A stretch of 64,000 bases of DNA from JANMEX01 sp043744175 (GCA_043744175.1 JAYTVD010000126.1:1-64000); one strand, 5' to 3'; shown: positions 16,605 to 24,858, counted from the stretch's first letter. A program made the numbers and translations. The notes: a model not told the origin generated them from the letters alone.

Positions 16605-17532
16605 AAGCTCCCATTTTGCGGGCGAGCGTGAGGTAAATCACCATAATGACAACGGGCACGACCGTGAGCGCCGCAGCCAGCGGAATGTTGCCCGCCGTGC
16701 CCTGCTGTGCATAGACCGCCTGCCCGATGAACAGCCGCGACGAGCCGATGATTTGCGGGATAATGTAATCGCCTAAGGTTAGCGAAAACGTGAAAATCGA
16801 CCCCGCCACAATGCCCGGAAACGCCAGCGGGAAGATCACTTTGCGAAATGTTTGATGGGGCAAAGCGCCAAGATCGCTTGAGGCCTCAATGAGGTTAGAC
16901 GGCACGCGCTCCAGCGAGGCTTGCACCGGCAAAATCATAAACGGCAGCCAGACATAGAGGAATACAAGAAACGTGCCGATATAGCTGACCGACAGCGAAT
17001 TGCCGCCAATCGTGGGGATAGACAAAAGTGCATCCAGAAGAAAGGTTAGATGCAGCTTGGCAAAAATCCATGTCAAAATACCCTCTTTGGCGAGGATCAA
17101 TTTCCACGAATAAACCTTCACCAAATAGCTTGACCACAGCGGCATCATCACGCCGAGATAAAACAACGCCTTCCATTTGCCCTTGGCATAACGCGCGGCA
17201 TAATAGGCAATCGGGAAAGCGACAATCGCCGCGGCAACAGTCACAATTGCCGCCATCGTCAGCGTGCGCACAATGATGTCGAGATTGGTCGGCGTGAACA
17301 ATTCGCCGTAGGTTTTCAGCGTGAATTCCGGCACCACCACGCCCGACATTTCATCCACAGAGAAAAAGCTCTGTACCAGAAGCGCCAGCAGCGAGCCGAC
17401 ATAAACCACGCCTAGCCACAGCAGTGGCGGCAATAAAAGCACGGCCAGTAACAAGTTCGGCTGCCGCCAAAAGCGGTCAGCGACGCGCGCCCTAAGACCA
17501 GTTGCTTGGCTGGATGCCGTTGCGATACTCAT
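16591..17532 (-). CDS. polyamine ABC transporter permease, PotB/YdcU type
   Basis: A 313-residue permease with a cytoplasmic N-terminus and about six membrane spans, starting around LLLAVLLLPPLLWLGVVYVG. The EAA motif appears as LIEASSDLGALPHQTFRKVI. Its start overlaps the ATPase stop by 4 bp (ATGA) and its end overlaps the next permease by 14 bp. It forms the membrane heterodimer with the PotC-type permease. Context with YdcS-like binding protein and PatD points to putrescine or a related polyamine. Confidence 0.88.
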   Translation of the reverse strand: MSIATASSQATGLRARVADRFWRQPNLLLAVLLLPPLLWLGVVYVGSLLALLVQSFFSVDEMSGVVVPEFTLKTYGELFTPTNLDIIVRTLTMAAIVTVAAAIVAFPIAYYAARYAKGKWKALFYLGVMMPLWSSYLVKVYSWKLILAKEGILTWIFAKLHLTFLLDALLSIPTIGGNSLSVSYIGTFLVFLYVWLPFMILPVQASLERVPSNLIEASSDLGALPHQTFRKVIFPLAFPGIVAGSIFTFSLTLGDYIIPQIIGSSRLFIGQAVYAQQGTAGNIPLAAALTVVPVVIMVIYLTLARKMGAFDAL

Positions 17533-18530
17533 ACCGCATCCTCAAGAAAATGCAGATCACTGCGATGAAACGCGAGGCGAACGCGCGTACCAATTTCCGG
17601 TATAACAACACCGGCATCAAGCACACCGGCGATGCGCTGCCCGCTGGCTTCCGTTACAAAGCGCGTGGTGGAACCAAGATAATGCGCGGCAACAAGTGTG
17701 GCTTCCAAGCCGTCTTTGGTGCTCTTGCCAGCAAGGCTAACCTGTTCGGGACGAAGGCTTGCCCAGCGTCGTTGACCACAAATCCGCGCTGTCAAATCCG
17801 GAGCTATAATATTGGAAGACCCGACAAAGTCCGCGACAAATTTGGTGCGGGGCTTGCCATAGACTTCCGCCGGGCTGCCCGCCTGCACGATCTTGCCTTC
17901 GCTAAACACAGCGACCCTGTCCGCCATAGACAGCGCTTCGCCCTGATCATGGGTGACGAAAATAAACGTAATACCGAGCGCCTTTTGCAAGCTCTTCAGC
18001 TCTTCCTGCATTTGCTCACGCAGCTTCAAATCCAGCGCACCAAGCGGCTCGTCAAGGAGAAGAACCCGTGGCTTGTTAACAAGCGCACGGGCAAGAGCGA
18101 CGCGTTGGCGCTGGCCACCGGATAGCTGCGCTGGGGTGCGCATACCATAACCCGGGAGTTTGACCATGGCTAACGTGTCTTCTGCCGCCTTGAGACGGTC
18201 TCCTTTGTTGACGCCTTTGACCATAAGGCCATAGGCGACATTCTCCAAGACTGTGAGATGGGGGAACAGCGCATAGTCCTGGAAAACCGTATTCACATTG
18301 CGGCGATAGGGCGGGACACCCTCTGCCCGCTCGCCAAATATTTCGATGCTGCCGGATGTTGGCTGTTCAAACCCGGCGATAAGGCGAAGACAGGTGGTTT
18401 TGCCCGAACCCGAAGGCCCAAGCATAGCAAAAAACTCGCCCTCCGCGATCTCCAAATCGACAGCATCTACCGCGCGCACGACACCATAATGGCGCGAAAC
18501 AGACGCGAATTTCACAGCAATAGTCATCAA
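17529..18530 (-). CDS. polyamine ABC transporter ATPase, PotA/YdcT type
   Basis: A 333-residue ATP-binding subunit. Walker A is GPSGSGKTT near residue 38, the Q-loop FQDYALFPHL, the signature LSGGQRQRVALARAL and Walker B VLLLDEPLGALD. The C-terminal third is a TOBE-like regulatory domain (ARICGQRRWASLRPEQVSL), as in PotA and MalK relatives. It energises import by the two downstream permeases. It is separated from the binding-protein gene by one dispersed hairpin repeat, which may allow different mRNA levels of the two parts. Confidence 0.92.
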   Translation of the reverse strand: MMTIAVKFASVSRHYGVVRAVDAVDLEIAEGEFFAMLGPSGSGKTTCLRLIAGFEQPTSGSIEIFGERAEGVPPYRRNVNTVFQDYALFPHLTVLENVAYGLMVKGVNKGDRLKAAEDTLAMVKLPGYGMRTPAQLSGGQRQRVALARALVNKPRVLLLDEPLGALDLKLREQMQEELKSLQKALGITFIFVTHDQGEALSMADRVAVFSEGKIVQAGSPAEVYGKPRTKFVADFVGSSNIIAPDLTARICGQRRWASLRPEQVSLAGKSTKDGLEATLVAAHYLGSTTRFVTEASGQRIAGVLDAGVVIPEIGTRVRLAFHRSDLHFLEDAV

Positions 18531-18570
18531 ATATTCCTCAATGGCAGCGGCAACTTAGCGCCGCCGCTGC

Positions 18571-18689
18571 AAAAATTCGGGATGCTGAGTCAAATAGTGT
18601 GGTCGTTTGAGAACCGGAGCGGAGCGTACTTAAGTACGTGAGCACCGGAAGCGCAAAACGACCGCGCTAGTTGGCCAGCAGCACGGATT
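18571..18689 (-). repeat. dispersed hairpin repeat, copy 2, between binding protein and ATPase genes
   Basis: Same central block as copies 1 and 3. The outer stem pairs 18595-18608 with 18656-18669 without a mismatch (12 Watson-Crick, two G-T). It abuts the stop codon of the binding-protein gene within the operon. Confidence 0.87.
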
Positions 18690-19865
18690 TTATCTCCCGC
18701 CGATGACGCCGATATAGTCTGATACCCACCGATAATACGGCACACAGGCATCGCCTTGCGTAGCGCATTTGGTCTGCGGGGTTTTCCAGAATTTGATCTT
18801 GTCAAAATTATCGCCGCCATTGGCAGCGCATCCGGCATCGGTCAATAATTCATTACCCTTGCAAGCGGCAGGAACGGACGGCACGGTGCCAAACCAAGCT
18901 GAAACATCACCCTGAACCTTAGCATTGAGCGAATGCTCCATCCACATGTAGGCGCAGTTTGGATGCTCGGCTTCCGCATGAAGCATGGTTGTGTCGGCCC
19001 AGCCCGTCACGCCCTCTTCAGGGAATGTGGAGGCAACAGGCGTCTTGGCCATCGCTTCCTTGTCATACTGCAATGTGTTCACTTGGAACGGCCAAGAGCC
19101 GGAAGCCACGACGCCCTCGTTCTTGAAATCATCCACTTGAATCATCGCATCATGCCAATAGCGCGATGTGAGCGTGCGCTGCGTACGTAGAATTTCCAGT
19201 GCCGCTTTATATTGATCCTCGTTCAACTCGTAAGGATCTTTAATGCCAAGCTCAGGCTTGTGGAACATCAGATAATTGGCCGCATCGGCAATATAAATCG
19301 GACCGTCATAGGCCTGCACGCGGCCCTCGTTGGTCTTGCCATCCGGCAAATCCATCTTCTCAAAAACCACGTTCCAGCTCTTCGGCGCTTCTTTGAACGT
19401 GTTGGTGTTATACATCAAAACATTCGCGCCCCAGACATAGGGCGTGCCGTAATGCTTGCCATCCACCGTGTGCCACGGCGCATTTTGCAGACGTGGATCA
19501 ATCGTGCTCCAAGATGGAATAAGCGCCGTGTTGATCTCCTGAACGCGCTTGCCGGCCACCAGTCGCAGCGACGCATCGCCGGAAGCCGTGACCAAGTCAA
19601 ACCCGCCCTCATTCATCAGCGCGACCATTTCATCGGAGGTCGCGGCGGTCTTGACGGACACTTTGCACGATGTCGCTTTTTCAAAATCGGTGACCCAGTC
19701 ATAGGCCTTGTCAGTTTCGCCGCGCTCAATGTATCCGGCCCAAGCCACGATATTCACCGCGCCCTCGCCCTTGCCGAGCTCTTTCAACATTTCAGCCGAT
19801 GATGTTTGAACGCCAAAGCTCATCACCGAAACCAGCGCTGTGCATGTGTGCAATAATTTTTTCAT
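18690..19865 (-). CDS. periplasmic polyamine-binding protein, YdcS type
   Basis: A 391-residue solute-binding protein from ATG 19865, preceded by GGGAGA at a good distance. A longer open frame upstream is antisense to the LysR gene and was discarded. Residues 1-24 form a signal peptide ending in SSA. The mature part begins with a YdcS/PotD-like core: NIVAWAGYIERG, then YGTPYVWGANVLMYN and WPFQVNTLQYD. Several Cys occur near the C-terminus (KCATQGDACVPYY). It delivers putrescine or a similar polyamine to the permease pair. A hairpin repeat follows its stop directly. Confidence 0.88.
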   Translation of the reverse strand: MKKLLHTCTALVSVMSFGVQTSSAEMLKELGKGEGAVNIVAWAGYIERGETDKAYDWVTDFEKATSCKVSVKTAATSDEMVALMNEGGFDLVTASGDASLRLVAGKRVQEINTALIPSWSTIDPRLQNAPWHTVDGKHYGTPYVWGANVLMYNTNTFKEAPKSWNVVFEKMDLPDGKTNEGRVQAYDGPIYIADAANYLMFHKPELGIKDPYELNEDQYKAALEILRTQRTLTSRYWHDAMIQVDDFKNEGVVASGSWPFQVNTLQYDKEAMAKTPVASTFPEEGVTGWADTTMLHAEAEHPNCAYMWMEHSLNAKVQGDVSAWFGTVPSVPAACKGNELLTDAGCAANGGDNFDKIKFWKTPQTKCATQGDACVPYYRWVSDYIGVIGGR

Positions 19866-19976
19866 GGATATTCTCCCTTGAACAAAGCCGTGCCGTTCCC
19901 TGTTGGGGCATCTTGCTTGAAAGCCATGTTCAATCAGGAATAATGATTTCGCAAATTCATAATTCAAAATAGTGTT

Positions 19977-19991
19977 ATCGGAATTTCCGAT
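19977..19991. promoter_or_regulatory. candidate LysR-type operator upstream of the polyamine-binding protein
   Basis: ATCGGAATTTCCGAT is a perfect palindrome around a central T, with 7-bp arms. It lies 2 bp after the LysR stop and 112 bp before the binding-protein start, where an activator site would be expected. LysR sites are usually dyads of this size. Confidence 0.5.
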
Positions 19992-19992
19992 A

Positions 19993-20901
19993 TTATTTCT
20001 GCCGTGCGCCCCGATGCGTCTGCGCAATGCGGATAAAGTCCCGCGCGGAGTCTGGCAGGCTGGAGCCCTTGCGCCACACCATGCCCACTTGCACGGCGGG
20101 CAACTGTCCGGAAACATCGCGCGATTCAATCCGGTCGCCTTCCAGTGACCAAGGCCGGTAAACCAAATCCGGCAGCAGCGCCACGCCCGCGCCCGTCGCC
20201 ACGAGTGAACGCACCGCTTCAACAGACCGCGTGCGGAACGCCACGTGGGGCTTTGCCCCCAGCGCGGAGAGCAGCTTGCCGGTGTTCTCCTCAATCTCGT
20301 CCACGGTCAGCATAATCAGCGGCTCGCGGGCGATATCCGCGATGCTGATAATATCCGCGCCCGCCAGCTTGTGCCCAAGCGGCAGCCACACACGATAGGG
20401 CGAGACTTCCAAAATCTCCGCCTGCAGCGCCATGCGGTCGCGCAGGTTAGATGTCACCATCACGGCCACATCCAACTCGCCGCCGATGAGAAGATGCTCC
20501 AGATAATCGCCATTATCCTCAATCGCCGTCACTTCAACACCGGGAAACGCGCGGCGATAGCGCGCCAAAACATCGGAAAGCACATAGCCCGCCACCAGCG
20601 ATGTAACCCCCAGCGCCAGTCGCCCGCCTTTGATTTCGCGCTCGTCCGAAAACGTCCGCCGCGCGTCGCCAACATCGGCCAATATGCGCGTGGCATGACG
20701 CAAAAACTGCTGGCCCTTATGGGTAATATTTAAGCCCCGCGCATGGCGCTCAAACAGCGAAACACCCAAATCCTGCTCCAGTTCTTTAATCGCCTCTGTC
20801 ACCGACGATTGCGAAATAGACAAGTTCTGCGCGGCGCCCGAAACCGTGCCGTTTTCCGCCACCGCGATAAAATATTGAAGCTGTCTAAGGGTGAATGCCA
20901 T
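19993..20901 (-). CDS. LysR-family transcriptional regulator
   Basis: A 302-residue LysR-type regulator from ATG 20901 (MAFTLRQLQYFIAV). The winged HTH covers about residues 1-60, with GTVSGAAQNLSISQSSVTEA as the recognition part, and the rest is a periplasmic-binding-like effector domain. It lies upstream of the polyamine transport genes on the same strand, which is less common than divergent placement. A dyad just past its stop is a candidate operator for those genes. The effector is probably a polyamine or derivative (inference). Confidence 0.87.
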   Translation of the reverse strand: MAFTLRQLQYFIAVAENGTVSGAAQNLSISQSSVTEAIKELEQDLGVSLFERHARGLNITHKGQQFLRHATRILADVGDARRTFSDEREIKGGRLALGVTSLVAGYVLSDVLARYRRAFPGVEVTAIEDNGDYLEHLLIGGELDVAVMVTSNLRDRMALQAEILEVSPYRVWLPLGHKLAGADIISIADIAREPLIMLTVDEIEENTGKLLSALGAKPHVAFRTRSVEAVRSLVATGAGVALLPDLVYRPWSLEGDRIESRDVSGQLPAVQVGMVWRKGSSLPDSARDFIRIAQTHRGARQK

Positions 20902-21007
20902 GTGGCTATAGTGGCGAAACGAGCAGGAATGGGCAAGGCGCAATTCGCGGGCTAACTTGAAACAACGGGTAACGGCACTAGCTTTTATGACGCAAGAGGA
21001 ACCAAAA

Positions 21008-21378
21008 ATGAACACGGCAGTCAGCGATCACTTAGCCAAGCACGGCAGTGTTTATATGTCCGTCACCGGCCTCAAGGCCAAAGGCTTGCTGGCAAAACTG
21101 TCCTTCTGGCGTCACGCCATCCCATCGCTTTCGCAGGCCAAGACTGCACCGGGACTATTGTTCTTGGAGGTAAAGCCGCTAAATGGCTACCACCACACAC
21201 TCACAGTTTGGGAAAACCGGCAGGCAATGGTCACTTACATCCGCACTGGCGCTCATGCCAAAGCCATGAAAATTTTAATAAATTCGCAACTGGGAGGATA
21301 GTCGGCCTAGAGGTGAGCGCCGCGCCAACATGGGAACAGGCATTGAAGATTTGGGCTGAGCAAGGCAGGGCTGTTTAG
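21008..21378 (+). pseudogene. DUF3291-like small protein, frameshifted near the 3' end
   Basis: ATG 21008 is preceded by GAGGAACCAAAA. The frame encodes 97 residues to TAG 21301 and resembles small DUF3291/monooxygenase-like proteins (KLSFWRHAIPSLSQAKTAPG, HTLTVWENRQAM). After about 21270 the reading continues much better in another frame as NFNKFATGRIVGLEV, ending PTWEQALKIWAEQGRAV before TAG at 21376-21378. One missing A in the run at 21269-21272 explains the switch. Either the gene is broken, the base is a sequencing error, or slippage on the A-run makes the long form. Function is unknown. Confidence 0.7.
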
Positions 21379-21458
21379 TTTTGGCACGAATATTCTTGCA
21401 AACAACTTGCTCCCTAATAAAACCTATGGTCGAACGACTGGCAAACTAGGGCACTTCG

Positions 21459-22193
21459 ATGAAAAACGCGGCACTGTGGCAGCAAATATCTGACTATCAA
21501 ATTGATGCGCCCGACGTTGAATATCCATTCAGTGCACGATTGGCACAAGAGAATGACTGGAGTTTGCGGTTCACCGATCTCGTAATCGCAGAATATAAGC
21601 GGTTCATTTATCTAAGCTGCATAACCAAACAAGCACTCACACCATCCCGCGAAGTGGATGAGGCATGGCATCTACATCTCACATACACGAAGGAATATTG
21701 GGACAGGTTTTGCAAGGGCCTATTGGGCAGGCCAATGCACCACAACCCGACAAATGGCGGACCAGAAGAAAGCACTAAGTTCAGAAATGCCTATAACGAC
21801 ACGTTCAGGATTTATGAGAGCGAGTTTGGCGAGAAGCCAAATCCGGAACTCTGGCCGAATGCCGACAAGCGATTCGCGTCAATTGATTCATCCAAGAAGT
21901 CTGAGCTAAGCAGCAACTATCTTGTTTCACACAATAAGGTCGTAGCCGTTATCGGTTTAGTGGCCGTGCTCAGCGCCATCACATTTTTTATTCCCCCCGT
22001 CACTGCAATCATAATATTGCGCACCGTCTTATTGATTTGCCTTTTCTCCATCGGCATTACCCATGTAAAAAAGATTGCGCCGAGCGCTGGTAATGGCCAG
22101 AATAGTGGAGGCTGTGCTGCTGGAGGTTGCGGCGGAGGCCATGGTTGTGGCGGGGGTTGTGGCGGCGGGTGCGGTGGAGGCTGCGGGAGCTAA
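21459..22193 (+). CDS. glycine-rich-domain-like membrane protein with Cys/Gly tail
   Basis: A 244-residue protein. The first 140 residues resemble the GRPL/DUF1399 type (VDEAWHLHLTYTKEYWDRFC, with a conserved HxH). Two hydrophobic segments follow (about 163-205), then a tail with repeats of the form GGGCGGG carrying nine cysteines in the last 30 residues. Similar Cys/Gly tails occur in the TIGR04222 group of membrane proteins. The role is unknown; the tail could bind metal or be crosslinked. The gene ends before a large inverted repeat in the convergent gap with the next gene. Confidence 0.65.
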   Translation: MKNAALWQQISDYQIDAPDVEYPFSARLAQENDWSLRFTDLVIAEYKRFIYLSCITKQALTPSREVDEAWHLHLTYTKEYWDRFCKGLLGRPMHHNPTNGGPEESTKFRNAYNDTFRIYESEFGEKPNPELWPNADKRFASIDSSKKSELSSNYLVSHNKVVAVIGLVAVLSAITFFIPPVTAIIILRTVLLICLFSIGITHVKKIAPSAGNGQNSGGCAAGGCGGGHGCGGGCGGGCGGGCGS

Positions 22194-22242
22194 ATGCCGC
22201 AATGATTTAGCTGACACAGCACCCACTTTGCGCTCCACCGCG

Positions 22243-22420
22243 GCACCCCTCTCTGTCCTGTCGGACATCTCTCCCTCAAGGGGAGAGATCGGATTGCATC
22301 GAGGCCTTCGCCAATCAGTATATTCGGCACTTGGCGCAAATGGTTTGAAATTGATAGATTGGGCGGGGCGCCGATCTCTCCCCTTGAGGGAGAGATGTCC
22401 GACAGGACAGAGAGGGGTGC
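22243..22420. repeat. palindromic element with perfect 50-bp inverted repeats
   Basis: 22243-22292 and 22371-22420 are exact reverse complements over 50 bp, separated by a 78-bp spacer. Each arm contains a smaller hairpin around CTCTCCCTCAAGGGGAGAG. It fills the convergent gap between the Cys/Gly membrane protein and the Gfo/Idh gene. No transposase or clear target duplication is visible. It looks like a non-autonomous intergenic palindrome. Confidence 0.88.
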
Positions 22421-22486
22421 GGTTCGACTGGATGCAATCATCAAAATGACGCGCACTCGCCCACCAAGGGCGAGATGACTACCACG

Positions 22487-23602
22487 CTACCCCACATCAA
22501 CCCACCTACCCTCAGCAAAGCTCTGCCCCATCGCGTGCACAGTACGCTCGATAACAATCCCCTCATCAAATCCAATCGAAATCGAAGGCTTGCCTGCCAT
22601 CGCATCAATCAGCTGGCGGCACTCGATGATTTTTAGCTCGTTAAAACCCAGCCCGTGGCCCGGTGCGGGGATGAATTTGTCATAGGGCGCATGGCGCGGG
22701 GCGGTTAGGATTGTGCGGAAGCCTTGCTCGCTGAGGCGATCACTGGTGAGATAGAGCTGAAACTCATTCATCCGCTCTTGGTCATACAATATCGAGCCCT
22801 TGGAGCCGAAAATCTGCAAGGCAATGCGCCCCTTGCGGCCCCACGCCGAGCGGCTGAGCGCCATCACGCCGGAAGCGCCATTTTCAAGGTGAAACAAAAT
22901 GCTGGCAATATCATGATTGCCGACTTCCTTTGGCGAACCATCCGCCGCGGGCCGCGTGGCATAGGGCTTGGCCATGTCGCACATCACGCGGGATACTTTG
23001 CCAAACAGTGTCCAGATCAGCGACAGTGGGTGCACGCCGAAATCATCCAGCGCGCCATAGCCGGATGAGGCCTCGCTTTTCCAATTAAACACCGCCTTGG
23101 CATCCGCCATATAGTCTTCGTCCATCTCGAAGCGAATATGGTTGACCTCGCCTATCGCGCCCTCATCCAAGAGCGAGCGAATATGACGGATGAGCGGGTT
23201 CTGAATATAGTTGTAGCCCAGCACAGCCGCCTTGCCGGATTTGCGTGCCGCCGCCAGCATCGCCTCAGCGTCCACAAGCGCAGGCGCCATCGGCTTTTCG
23301 CACCACACATGCTTGCCCGCATTCAACGCGGCAATCGCCATTTCGGCATGGAACTGGTTTGGCGTGGTGATCGACACCACATCCACTTGCGGGTCCGCAA
23401 TCAGCGTTTTCCAATCACCGCTGGCACTGGCGAATCCAAATTCTGATGCGCGTTTTGTCGCCAGCTCTTGGCTGTGCTCAGCCAGATGCACCAGCTTTAT
23501 TTCCGGCGTATCACCATAAACAGAGCGCACCGCATTCCATGCCAGCGCATGGCACTTGCCCATATAGCCCGTGCCAATCAAACCCACACCAATCGTTTTC
23601 AT
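22487..23602 (-). CDS. Gfo/Idh/MocA-family oxidoreductase, probably inositol or sugar specific
   Basis: A 371-residue NAD(P)-dependent oxidoreductase. The Rossmann motif is VGLIGTGYMG near the N-terminus, the family EKP motif appears in VWCEKPMAP, and the catalytic region DFGVHPLSLIW is present. ATG 23602 was preferred; ATG 23611 (three codons earlier) is equally possible. Members interconvert inositols, inososes or related sugars. It is next to an iol-type regulator and iolG, and its promoter holds a GGAA-N6-TTCC dyad like the published IolR site. A role in scyllo-inositol or another inositol isomer is the likely inference. Confidence 0.8.
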   Translation of the reverse strand: MKTIGVGLIGTGYMGKCHALAWNAVRSVYGDTPEIKLVHLAEHSQELATKRASEFGFASASGDWKTLIADPQVDVVSITTPNQFHAEMAIAALNAGKHVWCEKPMAPALVDAEAMLAAARKSGKAAVLGYNYIQNPLIRHIRSLLDEGAIGEVNHIRFEMDEDYMADAKAVFNWKSEASSGYGALDDFGVHPLSLIWTLFGKVSRVMCDMAKPYATRPAADGSPKEVGNHDIASILFHLENGASGVMALSRSAWGRKGRIALQIFGSKGSILYDQERMNEFQLYLTSDRLSEQGFRTILTAPRHAPYDKFIPAPGHGLGFNELKIIECRQLIDAMAGKPSISIGFDEGIVIERTVHAMGQSFAEGRWVDVG

Positions 23603-23656
23603 TGCCAACATCCCTAAACCAAAGAAAGCCAAACGCGTTCTATTTTGCTCATATTT

Positions 23657-23670
23657 GGAATTTATATTCC
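23657..23670. promoter_or_regulatory. candidate IolR operator (GGAA-N6-TTCC)
   Basis: GGAATTTATATTCC, 55 bp upstream of the Gfo/Idh start. GGAA-N6-TTCC is the motif I recall for rhizobial RpiR-type IolR. The adjacent RpiR gene is the obvious binder. Confidence 0.6.
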
Positions 23671-23805
23671 ATTTTGAGAACGAAGTTTCAAGTGCATGGA
23701 ACCCAAAAAGCTGCGCGTGTTGAACAATATATGGCCTCAAAATCTAAAAATAGTGCGGCAACGGGCTGGGCGCTCCCCGCACGGTTCGCGCACGCGCGGC
23801 GTACG

Positions 23806-23849
23806 GTTTCTGGGCGATCTCTGGGCGGTTTCTGGGCGGTTTCTGGACT
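23806..23849. repeat. 11-bp tandem repeat, four units
   Basis: Four consecutive 11-bp units based on GTTTCTGGGCG: units 1 and 3 are identical, unit 2 begins ATCTC and the last ends in ACT. The unit length is one helical turn. It lies between two divergent promoters. Confidence 0.75.
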
Positions 23850-23960
23850 GACTTCGAGCGTTTGCCGACTAATGCACCAGTAAAAATATAAGGCCTAGGC
23901 ATTCCAATTTTTACCACCCTTGAAACGCTTGTTCTATCCTCAATCTATGCCATAAGTGGT

Positions 23961-23971
23961 ACAAATATTCT
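23961..23971. promoter_or_regulatory. possible IolR half-site upstream of the RpiR gene
   Basis: ACAAATATTCT reads AGAATATTTGT on the other strand, close to the AGAATATATG site at 25928. It lies 33 bp upstream of the regulator start, so autoregulation is possible. Weak evidence. Confidence 0.35.
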
Positions 23972-24003
23972 ATTTTGCATTTTATTTTGCCTGAGATGAT
24001 CCC

Positions 24004-24825
24004 ATGAAACCACCACGCGATTTCCAAAGCCTGAAAACCTTCATCATTGAACGCGGCGATGCACTGCCAAAACGCTTGCGCCAAGTGGCTGTGTTTGCCC
24101 TGCAAAATCCTGACGAGATCGCCTTTGGCACCGCCGCCAGCATTGCCGAGAAAGCGGAAGTTCAGCCATCAACCTTAGTGCGTTTCGCACAAAGCATTGG
24201 TTATGTTGGTTTTTCTGATTTGCAGGCGGTTTTCCGCGAACGCCTGCGCGAGCGCGGCTCCTACGAAGAGCGTCTTGATGCGCTTAGCGACGCCTTTGGC
24301 CGCGAGGGCGGCAACTCAATTCTCTCCGGCGTTATCGCCGCCGCTGGTACGTCGCTGGATAGTTTGAGCAGCACAATCCAATCCGAAACCTTTGATATTG
24401 CAGTGAAATTATTAGCAGGCGCCGAGACAATTTACCTCGTCGCCCAGCGCCGTTCTTTCCCGATCACTACCTATTTGGCCTATATGTTTGGTAAGTTAAA
24501 AATCCGCACGCAGCTTGTCTCCTCGCCCTTTGGCGTGGAGCTGGAACAAATGGCCTTTGCCACCAAAAACGATGCCGCAATTGCCGTTTCCTTCTCGCCT
24601 TACGCCTCCCACACCGTGGACCACGCTCAGTGGCTTAGCGACGCTAGCGTGCCGGTCGTCACCATCACCGACAGCCCGTTTTCGCCGCTAGTGGGCCTCT
24701 CCAAGCATTGGTTCGAGGTCGCCGAAAGCGATTTCGGCGGCTTCCGCTCACTGTCCGCCACCATGGCATTTGCCAATGCGCTGGCCATCGCCATTGGCGA
24801 AGAACGGCGCAAAAACCGCAAATAA
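24004..24825 (+). CDS. RpiR-family regulator, probable IolR-type repressor of inositol genes
   Basis: A 273-residue MurR/RpiR-family regulator: HTH_6 domain with PSTLVRFAQSIGYVGFSDL around residue 56, and a SIS domain in the C-terminal half (AETIYLVAQRRSFPITTYLA). In rhizobia an RpiR-type IolR represses iol genes and responds to a phosphorylated inositol intermediate. This gene sits between a Gfo/Idh gene and iolG, with matching dyads in three nearby promoters. It is only distantly like the RpiR protein at 13348-14184. Its 3' end shares a bidirectional terminator with iolG. Confidence 0.83.
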   Translation: MKPPRDFQSLKTFIIERGDALPKRLRQVAVFALQNPDEIAFGTAASIAEKAEVQPSTLVRFAQSIGYVGFSDLQAVFRERLRERGSYEERLDALSDAFGREGGNSILSGVIAAAGTSLDSLSSTIQSETFDIAVKLLAGAETIYLVAQRRSFPITTYLAYMFGKLKIRTQLVSSPFGVELEQMAFATKNDAAIAVSFSPYASHTVDHAQWLSDASVPVVTITDSPFSPLVGLSKHWFEVAESDFGGFRSLSATMAFANALAIAIGEERRKNRK

Positions 24826-24826
24826 A

Positions 24827-24858
24827 AAAGCCCGCGGCAATCGATTACCACGGGCTTT
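24827..24858. terminator. bidirectional terminator between RpiR gene and iolG
   Basis: AAAGCCCGCGG and CCACGGGCTTT form a hairpin with A/T runs on both sides, between two convergent genes. Confidence 0.8.

Larger units (their letters stand above)
23603..24003. other. 401-bp divergent intergenic region
   Basis: Holds the promoters of the Gfo/Idh gene and the RpiR gene, a GGAA-N6-TTCC dyad at 23657-23670, a GC-rich middle (23750-23805) with no convincing gene, an 11-bp tandem repeat and an AT-rich stretch before 24004 with a half-site-like ACAAATATTCT. Confidence 0.6.

Noticed and set aside
19866..20294. N-terminal extension of the polyamine-binding protein by 143 residues
   Set aside because: It is antisense to lysR, has no homologous look, and the ATG at 19865 has a ribosome site and a signal peptide.
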